Source of the DNA: Flavobacteriales bacterium
Lineage (GTDB): Bacteria; Bacteroidota; Bacteroidia; Flavobacteriales; UBA1820
Length of the DNA stretch: 64,000 nucleotides
Assembly (NCBI GenBank): GCA_003150615.1
Contig: QALN01000012.1
Span: 62,001-126,000, forward strand
Direction: 5' to 3'
Shown: in pieces, positions 34,745-44,122 of the stretch
Layout: every line of letters begins with the position of its first letter
Numbering within the stretch: the stretch's first letter is position 1
Notes under the pieces: generated by a model
What the model saw: the letters and a program-made list of their open reading frames with translations, nothing else
What the model was told of the DNA's origin: nothing
The model's database searches: none
Program-made: the position numbers and the translations under genes

Positions 34745-37426
34745 TCAGTTTCCTGAGTCGGATGGGATGAGTTCTTCCCTTTCGTCCATGTTTTTCAGGC
34801 GTTTATCTTTGAATTTCATCTCGGCAAAGCGGTATGCTATGCTTAAATTCAAGATACGGGTATCCATCGTGTTGTTGTTGAACATCACAAAGTCGTCGCC
34901 TATGGTGTTAGCACGGCGGGATATGGTATTGAAAATGTCCGAAACGCGTACCGACAGGGTGAGTTTTTTCTTGAGCATTTCCTGCGATACGCCAGCATCT
35001 GCGCTGAACATTCCGTTGGACGATCCCTGGAGCGATGCTCTCGGTACGCTGTAACGCATTCCGAACTGTATCCTTGTCCCGGCCTTCGGTATGTTGAAAC
35101 TGCTGCGCATACGTGCGGAAAATTCGTTGGATGATTTTACATAATCCTCTTTTTCCGGTATGTTGCGGTCTCTGTAGTAATAGTTCAACTCACCGTTGAT
35201 GTTCCACCATTTGAACAGACGGTACGATGCTCCTGCATTGGAGCCTATCGAGTACTGCGAGCCTGCATTCATCGAAGTGGTGTAGAGAACGTCGGATTCC
35301 GGTTTTTCGGGGTCTGTAGGGTCCTGGCGCGTGGTTACGCGCTGGATGTCGTCGGTCGAGTTACGGAAAAATCCGGATACCCATATGAAACCTTTGTTGC
35401 CCAAACGGCGGTTGTATTGGAACGAAACCGAATTTGCAAATGCCGGGTCAAGGTACGGGTTGCCTACCGTTACGTACAGAGGGTCGGAAAAGCGCGGGGC
35501 GGGGTTGAGGTCGCGGCTGTTCGGGCGCGATACGCGGCGCGAATACGTGGCCTTCAGCTCGTTGTTATCCCCGAATTTGTACATGAGTATCAGCGAAGGA
35601 TACACCGAGAAATAATCCCTGTTGACTATTACGTCATTGTCTTTGACGTAGGTTATCTCACCGCCGTTGCGCTCGATGCCAAGGCCTTGGGTTTTGTAAA
35701 TCGTTTCTTCTCCGCGCAATCCCACCTGTGCCGTGAAGTTGCCGAATATGCGGCTGTAAGTGGCGTACAGACTGTAAAGTTGCTGGTCATATTTGAAATG
35801 GTTGGATCGCGACATATCCGGTATTTCGTCTATGTAGTAAAAATACGGCATGTCCCTCCAAAGAAGTTCTGCCTTTGCTCCGATTTCGAATTTGCTTCGT
35901 CCGCGTACTTCCTTGCCGTAGTCCACACGTACGTTGAGCATCTTGTTGTTTGTGTTGTTAGTGGAAAAGTCGTTGGTTGTAAGCCGTCCGTTGCTGTTGG
36001 CAACGGTATTGAGTATCGTGCTGGTGCTGTTCTGGTCGGACAATTCGTAATTTACGTCCACTTCGAGGTTCTCGTAGTTGGAATAATCGCGGCGGAAGTT
36101 GAGGCTGTTCGTTATCGTGCTGTTTTTCGATGCGCTTACCGAATTGCGGTAACGGTTGAAATAATCGTCCAGGCTTTCGCTGTATTCGGCTACTATTTGC
36201 TGGGCTATCTCTTTAGACATTTCGGACATTGGTACGCCAAGCGGAAGGAAATAGGATGATGATTCCGTATCGCTGTCGCTGTTGTTCGGACGATAGCCGA
36301 ATGTGTATGAAAGGGATGTTTTTTTGTTCGGCAGGTAATTTATACCGGTACGCAGACTGTGGGATACGCTCGAGTTGCCTCCGCCGTTTATCTGGTAGTT
36401 CAGATAAGGATTCGGGTTGAGTGTGGTAGGCCGGTAGTTGGCGCGGTACGTTTCTCCTGTGTTGTCGCGTTCGCTGTAACGGAAGTTATAATTGGCGAAA
36501 AATGCCAGTTTGCCGTAATAGTAACCGAAGTTCACACCGCCGTTCCATCTGTTTTTGGAGTCCACTCCCACGCGGGCATTAAAGTTGAGTCCGTATAGTA
36601 CTCCTTTTTTCGTTATGATGTTTATGATACCTCCCACGCCGTCTGGGTCTTGTTTGGCCGAAGGGTTGGTTATAAGTTCAATTTTGTCGATAGCATCGGC
36701 AGGCAATGATTCGATAAGGTCGGTAACCGACATATTGGTGGGTCTGTTATCCAGCAGTACACGCACGGACGAACCCTGCAGGCTTACCTCTCCGTCGAAA
36801 TCGACATCGACCATAGGCAGGTTCTCAAACACGTCGCGGGTGCTTGCTCCGGCGGTCATAAGGTCCTTGCCTACGTTGACTATCTTTTTGTCTATCCTGT
36901 TCTCTATGGTAGTGACTTCACCTTGTATTACCACTTCGTCGAGCATGTCCGCATTTTCGGCCAGTACTATTTTGCCGATGTTCATGCTTTTTTGCGACTG
37001 CGAAAGTTCAAAAACGGGACTTACGAACGTCTTGTAACCCATGAAGCTCACCTCGACGGTGTATTTGCCGGCGGGTATCTGTTTTATGTTAAAATTACCT
37101 TTCATGTTGGATATGCCGCCGGTGACTACTTTTTTCGTTGCGTTGTCCTTAATGGATATGGTGGCATATTCGACCGGAATGTTTTTATCGTCGATTACAG
37201 TTCCGGATACCGTACCTATTTTAGGCCCGTTTTCCTGTTCTTCGCCTCCGAGTTGCCGGTTGATGTTCTGGGTGTTCTGGCGTTGCGGTCCCTGTTCTCC
37301 GGGACGTCCTCCGCCATAGCCTCCGCGTCCTCCGCCGAAACCACCCCCGCCTCCGGGGAATTGCGCCCATAGTGCGGCCGAACTCAGGACGAGAGTCAGA
37401 GCGGCAAATAATTTTAGTTTTTTCAT
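34745..37426 (-). CDS. Outer-membrane beta-barrel receptor-like protein (CarboxypepD_reg plus TonB-receptor-like barrel)
   Basis: 893 residues, outer membrane. Signal peptide MKKLKLFAALTLVLSSAALWAQ, then a Gly/Arg-rich stretch (about 25-65; FPGGGGGFGGGRGGYGGGRP). A CarboxypepD_reg domain follows (about 75-160; GTVIDDKNIPVEYATISIKD), then a plug-like region (DVFENLPMVDVDFDGEVSLQGSSVRVLLDNRPT, about 205-240) and a long barrel (about 300-870) of the OMP_b-brl_3 type with many aromatic strands. It resembles Bacteroidota TonB-dependent-receptor-like proteins that lack a SusD partner; none is adjacent. The substrate is unknown. The C-terminus is a soluble tail DEREELIPSDSGN rather than a terminal Phe. 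Confidence 0.88.
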   Translation of the reverse strand: MKKLKLFAALTLVLSSAALWAQFPGGGGGFGGGRGGYGGGRPGEQGPQRQNTQNINRQLGGEEQENGPKIGTVSGTVIDDKNIPVEYATISIKDNATKKVVTGGISNMKGNFNIKQIPAGKYTVEVSFMGYKTFVSPVFELSQSQKSMNIGKIVLAENADMLDEVVIQGEVTTIENRIDKKIVNVGKDLMTAGASTRDVFENLPMVDVDFDGEVSLQGSSVRVLLDNRPTNMSVTDLIESLPADAIDKIELITNPSAKQDPDGVGGIINIITKKGVLYGLNFNARVGVDSKNRWNGGVNFGYYYGKLAFFANYNFRYSERDNTGETYRANYRPTTLNPNPYLNYQINGGGNSSVSHSLRTGINYLPNKKTSLSYTFGYRPNNSDSDTESSSYFLPLGVPMSEMSKEIAQQIVAEYSESLDDYFNRYRNSVSASKNSTITNSLNFRRDYSNYENLEVDVNYELSDQNSTSTILNTVANSNGRLTTNDFSTNNTNNKMLNVRVDYGKEVRGRSKFEIGAKAELLWRDMPYFYYIDEIPDMSRSNHFKYDQQLYSLYATYSRIFGNFTAQVGLRGEETIYKTQGLGIERNGGEITYVKDNDVIVNRDYFSVYPSLILMYKFGDNNELKATYSRRVSRPNSRDLNPAPRFSDPLYVTVGNPYLDPAFANSVSFQYNRRLGNKGFIWVSGFFRNSTDDIQRVTTRQDPTDPEKPESDVLYTTSMNAGSQYSIGSNAGASYRLFKWWNINGELNYYYRDRNIPEKEDYVKSSNEFSARMRSSFNIPKAGTRIQFGMRYSVPRASLQGSSNGMFSADAGVSQEMLKKKLTLSVRVSDIFNTISRRANTIGDDFVMFNNNTMDTRILNLSIAYRFAEMKFKDKRLKNMDEREELIPSDSGN

Positions 37427-37536
37427 TTTAAAATTTAAAAGTGGTGTGATATGATATTTCCGGATAAATCCGTTTCGTTCTTTAATATAGATAACCGAAT
37501 GTGCGAAAGGTTTAATGCAGTTGTGTTAAAAACAAT

Positions 37537-37570
37537 AAAACGGGAACGTTTTTTCAAACGCTCCCGTTTT
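37537..37570 (-). terminator. dnaN terminator
   Basis: Minus strand: AAAACGGGAGCG pairs with CGTTCCCGTTTT across a 10-base loop with one A-C mismatch; followed by ATTGTTTTT. It lies 32 bp past the dnaN stop. Confidence 0.75.
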
Positions 37571-37602
37571 TATGGATGCCTTTATGGAGTTTTATACGAT
37601 TG

Positions 37603-38733
37603 TCAGTTGCTCAGTATCACCGGCATTACCAGCATAGTTATCTGTTCGCCTTCGATGGCTTCCACCGGACGGAGTATGCCTGCGCGGTTGGGCATCGACA
37701 TATCGATGGTTATATCCTTGCTTTCGAGATTGGACAACATTTCGAGCAGGAACCTTGAGTTGAAGCCTATATCCATTTTGTCGCCACGGTATGAGCATGG
37801 CAGTTTTTCGTCTGCGCGCTTGCCCTGGTCGTTGTCTTCGGCCGAAATGATTACTTCATCCGGACTGAGGCTAAGGCGTGTCTGGTGCGTGGTTTTGTTG
37901 GAGAATAAAGCTATGCGGCGCAGGGAGTTCTGGAAACTCTGGCGGTCGATGAGCAGCTGGTTGGGGTTTTCTTTCGGAATAACGGCCTCGTAATTGGGAT
38001 ATTTCCCGTCGATAAGGCGGCATACTATCACCATGTCGTCAGCCTCGAAGCGGGCATTGGTCTGGTTGAACTTTATGGTTACGTCGCATGTCATGGACGA
38101 CATGAGGCCTTTCATTATGTTCAACGGCTTTTTAGGCATTATGAACTCCACCGGTACCGGACTGGTTATGTCCTCGCGTACGTATTTTACCAGTTTGTGC
38201 GCATCGGTAGCCACAAAAATGAGTCCTTCGGGGGTAAATTTGAACAGTACGCCCGACATAACGGGGCGCATATCGTCGTTACCGCTGGCGAACAGGGTTT
38301 TTTGAATGGCCGAAGCGAGGATTTCGGAAGTTACCACTGTTTGGGTTATGTCCTCCATAGCCGGCAGACTGGGGTACTCGTCGGCGTCTTCATACGGGAT
38401 ATCGCATTTACCTTCGTTGTCGGTCGTGCCGTAGCTTATCTTGAGAAGGTGTTCTTCCTGGGATGCGGAAAAAGTTATTGGTTGTTCGGGAAATGTCTTG
38501 AGTATTTCCGCGAGCATTTTGGCCGGGACCGCTATCCGTCCGTTGCCCTGTCCGTCGACGTTTATGGTTGACATCATCGTAGTCTCCAGGTCGGAAGCGA
38601 GTATCGTCAGCCGTCCGTTTTTCTGTTCGAACAGGAAATTGTCTAGTATTGGCAATGTGCTGTTGGAGCTTATGATTCCGCTCAGTGTGTTTACCGTGCG
38701 GAGCAGTGTGGAGCTGGAGGCTGTGAATTCCAT
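37603..38733 (-). CDS. dnaN: DNA polymerase III beta sliding clamp
   Basis: Ring-shaped processivity clamp; 376 residues, normal length. Start MEFTASSSTLLRTVNTLSGIISSNSTLPILDNFLF, middle KTLFASGNDDMRPVMSGVLFKF, and a C-terminus GPVEAIEGEQITMLVMPVILSN of the usual IMPM-like pattern (here MLVMPV) that forms part of the partner-binding groove. The three repeated clamp domains are consistent with length. Transcription is leftwards. Upstream, the minus strand has TATATTTG (38809-38802), an exact -7 element, about 70 bases before the ATG. Neither dnaA nor recF lies beside it. Confidence 0.97.
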   Translation of the reverse strand: MEFTASSSTLLRTVNTLSGIISSNSTLPILDNFLFEQKNGRLTILASDLETTMMSTINVDGQGNGRIAVPAKMLAEILKTFPEQPITFSASQEEHLLKISYGTTDNEGKCDIPYEDADEYPSLPAMEDITQTVVTSEILASAIQKTLFASGNDDMRPVMSGVLFKFTPEGLIFVATDAHKLVKYVREDITSPVPVEFIMPKKPLNIMKGLMSSMTCDVTIKFNQTNARFEADDMVIVCRLIDGKYPNYEAVIPKENPNQLLIDRQSFQNSLRRIALFSNKTTHQTRLSLSPDEVIISAEDNDQGKRADEKLPCSYRGDKMDIGFNSRFLLEMLSNLESKDITIDMSMPNRAGILRPVEAIEGEQITMLVMPVILSN

Positions 38734-38889
38734 TTGCGGTTATGTGTATTTAGTTTGTTCTTTGATATAAGAGTATGAAAAGTACGTATTGTTTCAACTG
38801 TCAAATATAATCAAAACATATTTCCGCGGCAAAAAAAACGCCCCGTTTTTGGCGCGGCGGGAGGAATAATTGCTATCTTCACAGCGGAA

Positions 38890-39681
38890 ATGCTTTTCGT
38901 ACAAAACTTTATGCCGGTACTTGTAACAGAAGGAAATAAAAGCCTGAGGACAAAAACGCCACGGGGATGCGGGCGTATGGTTTTGTCTGTCGTGATTGCG
39001 TTTTTGTTTTCCGTGTATGTATCGTACGCTTCCGCCGTGCGGCAGGATACATCCGTAAAACGGGTGGCGGATACTGCTTCCATGTTTCCTATAAGAATGC
39101 TCGATGAAGTGGTCATAACAGGACGTCCGGGGACTATGCCGCAGGATGAATACATGCGTCTTAAATACAGGGTCAGACGTGTTTGGCCGTACGCTTTGCT
39201 TGGAGCCCAGTACCTTGAGGAGCTGGACCGTCTGCGTCCCGAACTCAGCAAAAAACAATTCAGAAAGACCGTAAAACAGCGCCAGGACGAGCTGTATGAT
39301 AATTTTGCCGGTATATTGAAGAAATTCAGCCGTAAGGAAGGGCGGGTGCTGATAAAACTCATATACCGTCAAACGGGGATTTCCGCATACGACATAGCCA
39401 GAGACCTTAAGAGCGGTTTCCGTGCATTCTGGTGGAATACGGCAGCCGGTATGTTTTCCCTTTCGCTTAAGGATGTGTACGACCCGCAGAACGTAACGGA
39501 GGATTATTATATCGAAATGATAATAAAGGAAGGCTTCGACAACGGAACTTTGGTATATGCCCCTTCGCATAAAGATCATTTGTCGTATTTTTATACACCT
39601 GAAGATTTGGGAGTTAAAAAAGCGCAGAGCCCAAAAGACAGGCGAAGGGAAAAAAAGGCGGCTCGGAAGAACGACATATAA
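38890..39681 (+). CDS. DUF4294 domain protein (exported)
   Basis: 263 residues as read from the first ATG; a second Met at residue 30 (38977) would begin directly with a hydrophobic segment MVLSVVIAFLFSVYVSYASA that looks like a signal peptide. Which start is used is unclear; 38977 is quite possible. The rest is the DUF4294 pattern: MLDEVVITG, YMRLKYRVRRVWPYALLGAQYL, KKQFRKTVKQRQDELYDNFAGILKKFSRKEGRVLIKLIYRQTG, DLKSGFRAFWWNTAAGMF. The lysine-rich end (DRRREKKAARKND) may be soluble. Function unknown; family restricted to Bacteroidota as far as I know. A hairpin terminator follows. Confidence 0.82.
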   Translation: MLFVQNFMPVLVTEGNKSLRTKTPRGCGRMVLSVVIAFLFSVYVSYASAVRQDTSVKRVADTASMFPIRMLDEVVITGRPGTMPQDEYMRLKYRVRRVWPYALLGAQYLEELDRLRPELSKKQFRKTVKQRQDELYDNFAGILKKFSRKEGRVLIKLIYRQTGISAYDIARDLKSGFRAFWWNTAAGMFSLSLKDVYDPQNVTEDYYIEMIIKEGFDNGTLVYAPSHKDHLSYFYTPEDLGVKKAQSPKDRRREKKAARKNDI

Positions 39682-39684
39682 AAA

Positions 39685-39714
39685 ACACCGGAAGTCCATG
39701 TGAACTTCCGGTGT
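39685..39714. terminator. Bidirectional terminator between DUF4294 and fabH
   Basis: ACACCGGAAGT (39685-39695) with ACTTCCGGTGT (39704-39714), 11 bp perfect, loop 8. Genes on both sides are convergent. Confidence 0.75.
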
Positions 39715-39745
39715 GTATGTTTGATAAAAGTATCGTTTTTTTTGT

Positions 39746-40756
39746 TTACCTGTTGGTAACTTCTTGGTCGCAGTCCCACGTAATCAGCATGGCTCCCCAT
39801 GTAAAGCCCCCTCCGAATGCAGTGACGAGAAGTTTGTCTCCTTTTTTGAATTGCTTTTCAAAATCCCATAGTAAAAGCGGGATGGTGGCATTGGTCGTGT
39901 TGCCGTAACGGTCGATGTTGACGAGCACTTTTTCCTTGTCCAGTCCCATGTTTGCAGTTATGGATTCTATTATTCTCAGGTTTGCCTGGTGCGGCAACAA
40001 CCAGTCTATGTCTTCGTTTTTGAGCGAGCATTTTTCCAGTACCGCCTGGCAGGCTTTTGCCATATTGGTAACGGCGTACTTGTATACCACGCGTCCGTCC
40101 TGGCGTACGAAATGGCGGCGCTGGCTTACATTCTCCACAGTAGGAGGGTTTACTGATCCGCCGACATCTATTCTTAAATATTCCCGTCCCGTGCCGTCGC
40201 AGCGCAGGTACGTTTCCTCTATGCCGTATCCGTTGCGGGAGGGCTCGACCAGGACTGCTGCAGCCCCGTCGCCGAACAGTATGCACGTAGCCCTGTCTTC
40301 CGGGTCTATGATGGAGGACATCTTGTCGCCGGCTATTAAAAGGACTTTTTTGCACCGTCCCGATTCTACGAACGACGAGGCCGTGTACAATCCCGATATG
40401 AAACCGGAACATGCAGCCACGAGGTCCATTGCAAACGCTTTTTCCGCGCCTATCGACGATGCTACGAATGCGGCCGTATTGGCTACGGGGTAGTCGGGGG
40501 TTATGGTGCATACTATGACACCGTCTATTTCAGAGGGCAGGCATCCGGATTTTTTCAAAAGGTCTTCGGCGGCGCGTATGCACATGTATGATGTGCCCAA
40601 TGTATCGTCTTCGAGTATGCGGCGTTCTTTTATGCCTGTGCGTGTGGTTATCCACTCGTCGGACGTTTCAACCCTGCGGCTGAGGTCTTCGTTGGTGAGT
40701 CTGGATTGGGGGACGTATCCTCCTATGGCAGTTATCGCTGCTTTTATTCCGTTCAT
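39746..40756 (-). CDS. fabH: Beta-ketoacyl-ACP synthase III
   Basis: Condenses acetyl-CoA (or another short acyl-CoA) with malonyl-ACP to start fatty-acid synthesis. 336 residues. Motifs: GGYVPQSRLTNEDLSRRVETSDEWITTRTGI, catalytic Cys in DLVAACSGFISGL, His in WLLPHQANLRI and Asn in DRYGNTTNATIP. It lies downstream of the DUF177-rpmF pair, in the order known from many bacteria, but plsX, which often stands between rpmF and fabH, is absent; a 257-bp gap with a hairpin (40913-40959) is there instead. Confidence 0.97.
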   Translation of the reverse strand: MNGIKAAITAIGGYVPQSRLTNEDLSRRVETSDEWITTRTGIKERRILEDDTLGTSYMCIRAAEDLLKKSGCLPSEIDGVIVCTITPDYPVANTAAFVASSIGAEKAFAMDLVAACSGFISGLYTASSFVESGRCKKVLLIAGDKMSSIIDPEDRATCILFGDGAAAVLVEPSRNGYGIEETYLRCDGTGREYLRIDVGGSVNPPTVENVSQRRHFVRQDGRVVYKYAVTNMAKACQAVLEKCSLKNEDIDWLLPHQANLRIIESITANMGLDKEKVLVNIDRYGNTTNATIPLLLWDFEKQFKKGDKLLVTAFGGGFTWGAMLITWDCDQEVTNR

Positions 40757-40912
40757 AATGAGGAAAAATGGTTTTTAGGTTGATGAAAGGCTGCGTAGCG
40801 CGGCCCGTATAGGGTAAAGTTAGTGCTTGGATTCGGTTTGCAGATAGTCCTTTTTACTGTTGTTGTGGTCTTTAATTCCGCATGAAACAGTTGTGCCGGC
40901 TGTGTCAAAACA

Positions 40913-40959
40913 AAATACACCCCGCAGATAGGGTTTTGCCCTGTCCGCAGGATGTATTT
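40913..40959 (-). terminator. Hairpin between rpmF and fabH
   Basis: AAATAC...GTATTT outer stem, CCGC/GCAGG region with G-U pairs, and inner AGGG/CCCT stem over a TTTTG loop. On the minus strand the U-rich TATTTTGTTTT follows, so it probably ends the DUF177-rpmF transcript at least in part. Confidence 0.5.
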
Positions 40960-41013
40960 ATGTGGTTTTTCCTACTTTTGCCGCGACAGGCTCGCTGTGT
41001 GGTCGTGGCGTAG

Positions 41014-41211
41014 TTATTCTTTTACCGGTTCGCTTTTGTCTACGACTACTTTTCCGCGGTAGTAGAGTTTGTTTTCGTGCCAGTAAGCCCTGTGCGAAAG
41101 ATGTGCTTCGCCTGTGGTCGGGCATACGGATATCTGCTGTGCTACAGCCTTGTCGTGAGTCCTTCTTTTATCCCTTCTGGTTTTACCCTGACGTCTTTTA
41201 GGATGTGCCAT
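41014..41211 (-). CDS. rpmF: 50S ribosomal protein L32
   Basis: 65-residue ribosomal protein. [43 protein letters not shown] is the L32 start; a C-terminal [10 protein letters not shown] pattern follows. Only one Cys ([16 protein letters not shown]) of the zinc-finger set is present, i.e. the C-minus form that does not bind zinc. It is 24 bp downstream of DUF177, the usual partner. Confidence 0.96.
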   Translation of the reverse strand: MAHPKRRQGKTRRDKRRTHDKAVAQQISVCPTTGEAHLSHRAYWHENKLYYRGKVVVDKSEPVKE

Positions 41212-41235
41212 TTTTTTGTACTTATTATTTGTTCG

Positions 41236-41805
41236 TTAATTCTTAATGTCCTTTAGTTTCGCCCAACGCGGGTCTATATCGTCCTCCTGGTTGCCGCCGT
41301 CGGCGTCGTCTTTTCCTTTGGCGCTTCCGGCCGGTGTTCCGGAATACAGCCCTCCGTCTTCGCTGTACGGTATCGGGGAGGTTATTTTGCCGGATATGTA
41401 GTCCGGATGGTATCGTTTCTGCGGTACGGACAGAACTATCATCTCGTATATGAAACGGCCTATGTTTATGGTTGTCTCATAGTGTGGGATGACTATTATC
41501 TGTTCGTCTTCAGATGGGATGTCCCCGAATTTGATTACCAGTTCCTCGCTGCCGTTTACCGGAAGTCGGAACTCCTCGCCTGTTACGTCGCATGGCGTCA
41601 GCACCGTTCCTTCGCACTGCATGTGCAGATCCATCAGTGTGGTGCGTTTTTCCAGAACTACGGTCACATCGATGTCGGCATCGCTCCAGTTGTCATCGTA
41701 CCCGAAATATCCGAACAGGTCCTGGCTCACTTTGTACGAATACTCGTAACGCCCGGGTTTTAAGCCCGAAAAGGGAATGTCGTATTCTTTGAGTTCCTTG
41801 TCCAT
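41236..41805 (-). CDS. DUF177 (YceD-like) protein
   Basis: 189 residues. DUF177/YceD proteins are linked to large-subunit rRNA accumulation and nearly always precede rpmF, as here. Start MDKELKEYDIPFSGLKPGRYEYSYKV fits the family. The frame is open 8 codons further up, but the minus-strand -7 element TACCTTTG (41847-41840) puts the transcript start near 41832, leaving almost no leader for the earlier Met; so 41805 is chosen. The family Cys pair is seen in MQCEGTVLTPCDVTGEEF. The C-terminal 50 residues are acidic, with a low-complexity stretch (SAKGKDDADGGNQEDDIDPRWAKL). Confidence 0.88.
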   Translation of the reverse strand: MDKELKEYDIPFSGLKPGRYEYSYKVSQDLFGYFGYDDNWSDADIDVTVVLEKRTTLMDLHMQCEGTVLTPCDVTGEEFRLPVNGSEELVIKFGDIPSEDEQIIVIPHYETTINIGRFIYEMIVLSVPQKRYHPDYISGKITSPIPYSEDGGLYSGTPAGSAKGKDDADGGNQEDDIDPRWAKLKDIKN

Positions 41806-41890
41806 GCTGTCCAGTATTTTACAATGCACAACGGGAGCGCAAAGGTAATAATATTATCGGAAAAAAATATAAAATAAATATTTTTTAATA

Positions 41891-42985
41891 TCAGTCTTCC
41901 ATTTGTGCCATGTCCGGGTCTTCTTCTCCCTGGTGGTGTATGTTGCCTTTTGGCGCTTGTGTCCTGAGCGGGTTTTTGGTCAGGCGGATGTGTTCCATAC
42001 GCCTTTTGAAAATGTCCACCGCTGCGAAAACAGCAGCCCTCATCGAACTTTCGTCCGCTTTTCCCGTGCCGGCTATGTCGTATGCGGTGCCGTGGTCGGG
42101 CGAGGTGCGTATGCGGGGCAGGCAGGCCGTAAAGTTGACCCCGTCGTTAAAGGCGATGGTCTTGAACGGTATCAGTCCCTGGTCGTGGTACATAGCCAGA
42201 GTGGCGTCGAATGATTTGTATGCTCCGCTGCCGAAAAAACCGTCGGCCGAATACGGTCCGAATACGTAATGACCTTGGGAGAACAGTTTGTCCACCGCAG
42301 GGGCTATCACGTCACGGTCCGTCGTTCCGATGACGCCTTCGTCGCCGTTATGCGGATCGAGTCCCAGTACGGCTATGCGCGGTTTGGCTACGGAAAAATC
42401 CTTTACCAGAGATTGTTCCATCTGTTTTATCTTCTGTTCGATAAGTTGCGGCGTTATTGCTCCGGCTACTTCGGATATGGATATGTGGCCTGTGGCTACG
42501 GCTATTTTCAGGTCTTCCGATACCAGGAACATCAGGGGTTCTCCGCCCAGTACCGAGGCCAGGTATTCCGTGTGTCCGGGAAAATCGAATCCGGGGCCCT
42601 GTATGTTTTTTTTGTTTATCGGCGCGGTTACAAGTGCGTCCAACGGGCCTTCGGAAAGGGCTTTTACAGCTGCCGAAAGCGATGAAAAAGCCAGTCTTCC
42701 GCCTTCTTCGGTCTCCTTGCCGGGAGTTATGGCCGGCACGTCGTTCCATATGTTCAGTATGTTGAGCTTGCCTGTTATCACCTGCGAGAGATTGTCTATG
42801 CCGACAAAAGGCAGCTCGCTGCCTATGGCTTTCTTGTAATATGATATCAGCTTGCTAGACCCGAACACTACAGGAGTGCATACTTCAAGCATGGCCGGAT
42901 TGTCGAAGGTTTTTATTATCACTTCCGGTCCCACGCCGTTCACGTCGCCGGTGGATATGCCTATTATAATTTTGTTGTTTATCAT
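41891..42985 (-). CDS. pdxA: 4-hydroxythreonine-4-phosphate dehydrogenase
   Basis: NAD-dependent oxidation and decarboxylation step of the DXP-dependent vitamin B6 (PLP) pathway. 364 residues. Motifs: IIIGISTGDVNGVGPEVIIKTF, LVTAPINKKNIQGPGFDFPGHTEYLA, LGLDPHNGDEGVIGTTD, YSADGFFGSGAYKSFDATLAMYHDQGLIPFKTIAF and the C-terminal RTSPDHGTAYDIAGTGKAD. The frame is open further up, but that part overlaps galE; the Met at 42983-42985, 17 bp after the galE stop, starts exactly at the conserved strand. The last about 30 residues (KNPLRTQAPKGNIHHQGE) are a family-atypical tail. Confidence 0.95.
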   Translation of the reverse strand: MINNKIIIGISTGDVNGVGPEVIIKTFDNPAMLEVCTPVVFGSSKLISYYKKAIGSELPFVGIDNLSQVITGKLNILNIWNDVPAITPGKETEEGGRLAFSSLSAAVKALSEGPLDALVTAPINKKNIQGPGFDFPGHTEYLASVLGGEPLMFLVSEDLKIAVATGHISISEVAGAITPQLIEQKIKQMEQSLVKDFSVAKPRIAVLGLDPHNGDEGVIGTTDRDVIAPAVDKLFSQGHYVFGPYSADGFFGSGAYKSFDATLAMYHDQGLIPFKTIAFNDGVNFTACLPRIRTSPDHGTAYDIAGTGKADESSMRAAVFAAVDIFKRRMEHIRLTKNPLRTQAPKGNIHHQGEEDPDMAQMED

Positions 42986-43002
42986 AAGGGTCGTTCGTGT
43001 TT

Positions 43003-44028
43003 CTATTTTCCTGAGAGTTTTTTCTGCCATGCCCATGCCGATGACATCATCGAATCGAGGTTTTCCTCGGCTGTCCATCCAAGAGCCTCGTTGGCTTTGG
43101 ACGGGTCGGCCCATATCTTTTCTATATCGCCTGCGCGGCGCGGGGTTATGCGGTAGTTCAGACGGACACCCGATACCCGTTCGAACGATTTGATTATGTC
43201 GAGAACGGAATATCCTGTTCCTGTTCCTATGTTGAATACTTCGTAACGGCCGGCGCTTTTACCGCACAACATCCGTTCTATGGCTTTTATGTGGGCTTTT
43301 GCCAAATCTACCACGTGTATATAGTCGCGTATGCATGTGCCGTCCGGTGTGTCGTAGTCGTCTCCGAATACTGATAGCGATTCGCGGATGCCCATTGCCG
43401 TCTGCGTTATATACGGTATCAGGTTTTGCGGCACTCCGCGCGGCAGTTCGCCTATTTCGGCCGAAGGATGCGCGCCTATGGGATTGAAGTACCTGAGCGA
43501 TACGGCTTTGAGAAGTTCATGTGCGTTTACCGCATCGCGGATTATCTCCTCGGATATCTGTTTGGTGTTGCCGTAAGGTGATTCTGCGGGTTTTATAGGT
43601 GAGTCTTCCGTCACGGGCAAACGGTCGGGTTGGCCGTAAACGGTACACGAGGAAGAAAACACCAGGTTGCCTCCGCGGGAACTTTCCGTCAGGCAGTCCA
43701 ATATGTTGAGCAGGGATACGAGGTTGTTTCGGTAGTACAGAAGCGGTTTGTGCACGGACTCGCCTACGGCTTTGGAAGCGGCGAAATGTATGACGGCGTC
43801 TATTTCGTATTTGTCGAAAATTTCACGGACAGCCGTTTTGTCCTTCAGGTCTGTCCGCTCGAAAGCAGGACGTACGCCGGTTATTTTTTCTATCCCGTCC
43901 AGAACGCTTTCCTGTGAGTTGGACAAATCGTCCGCTATGATTGTCTGATAGCCTTTGTTTATCAGTTCTACGGCCGTGTGCGATCCGATGAATCCCATTC
44001 CGCCTGATACGAGTACCGTTTTTTTCAT
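43003..44028 (-). CDS. galE: UDP-glucose 4-epimerase
   Basis: Interconverts UDP-glucose and UDP-galactose (or their N-acetyl forms); cytoplasmic SDR enzyme with bound NAD. 341 residues. Rossmann motif VSGGMGFIGSHTAVELI, catalytic SSSCTVYG and YGNTKQ (Y-x3-K), and RYFNPIGAHPS with the substrate region VFGDDYDTPDGTCIRDYIHVVDLAKAH. The Gly-rich motif GGMGFIGSH is slightly changed from GGAGYIGSH. It is the first gene of a short leftward run with pdxA; the minus-strand -7 element TATATTTG lies at 44073-44066. Confidence 0.95.
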   Translation of the reverse strand: MKKTVLVSGGMGFIGSHTAVELINKGYQTIIADDLSNSQESVLDGIEKITGVRPAFERTDLKDKTAVREIFDKYEIDAVIHFAASKAVGESVHKPLLYYRNNLVSLLNILDCLTESSRGGNLVFSSSCTVYGQPDRLPVTEDSPIKPAESPYGNTKQISEEIIRDAVNAHELLKAVSLRYFNPIGAHPSAEIGELPRGVPQNLIPYITQTAMGIRESLSVFGDDYDTPDGTCIRDYIHVVDLAKAHIKAIERMLCGKSAGRYEVFNIGTGTGYSVLDIIKSFERVSGVRLNYRITPRRAGDIEKIWADPSKANEALGWTAEENLDSMMSSAWAWQKKLSGK

Positions 44029-44122
44029 GATTAGTGTTTAATTGTCGTGGTTGTTACCGAACTGACAAATATAGCGAATTATATTTTTTCCATACCTGCC
44101 GACGTATTAAAGGACGGTCGAT

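Noticed and set aside
34745..37426. Idea of a SusC/SusD polysaccharide locus
   Set aside because: No SusD-like lipoprotein or glycan enzymes are next to the receptor-like gene, so no such locus is claimed.
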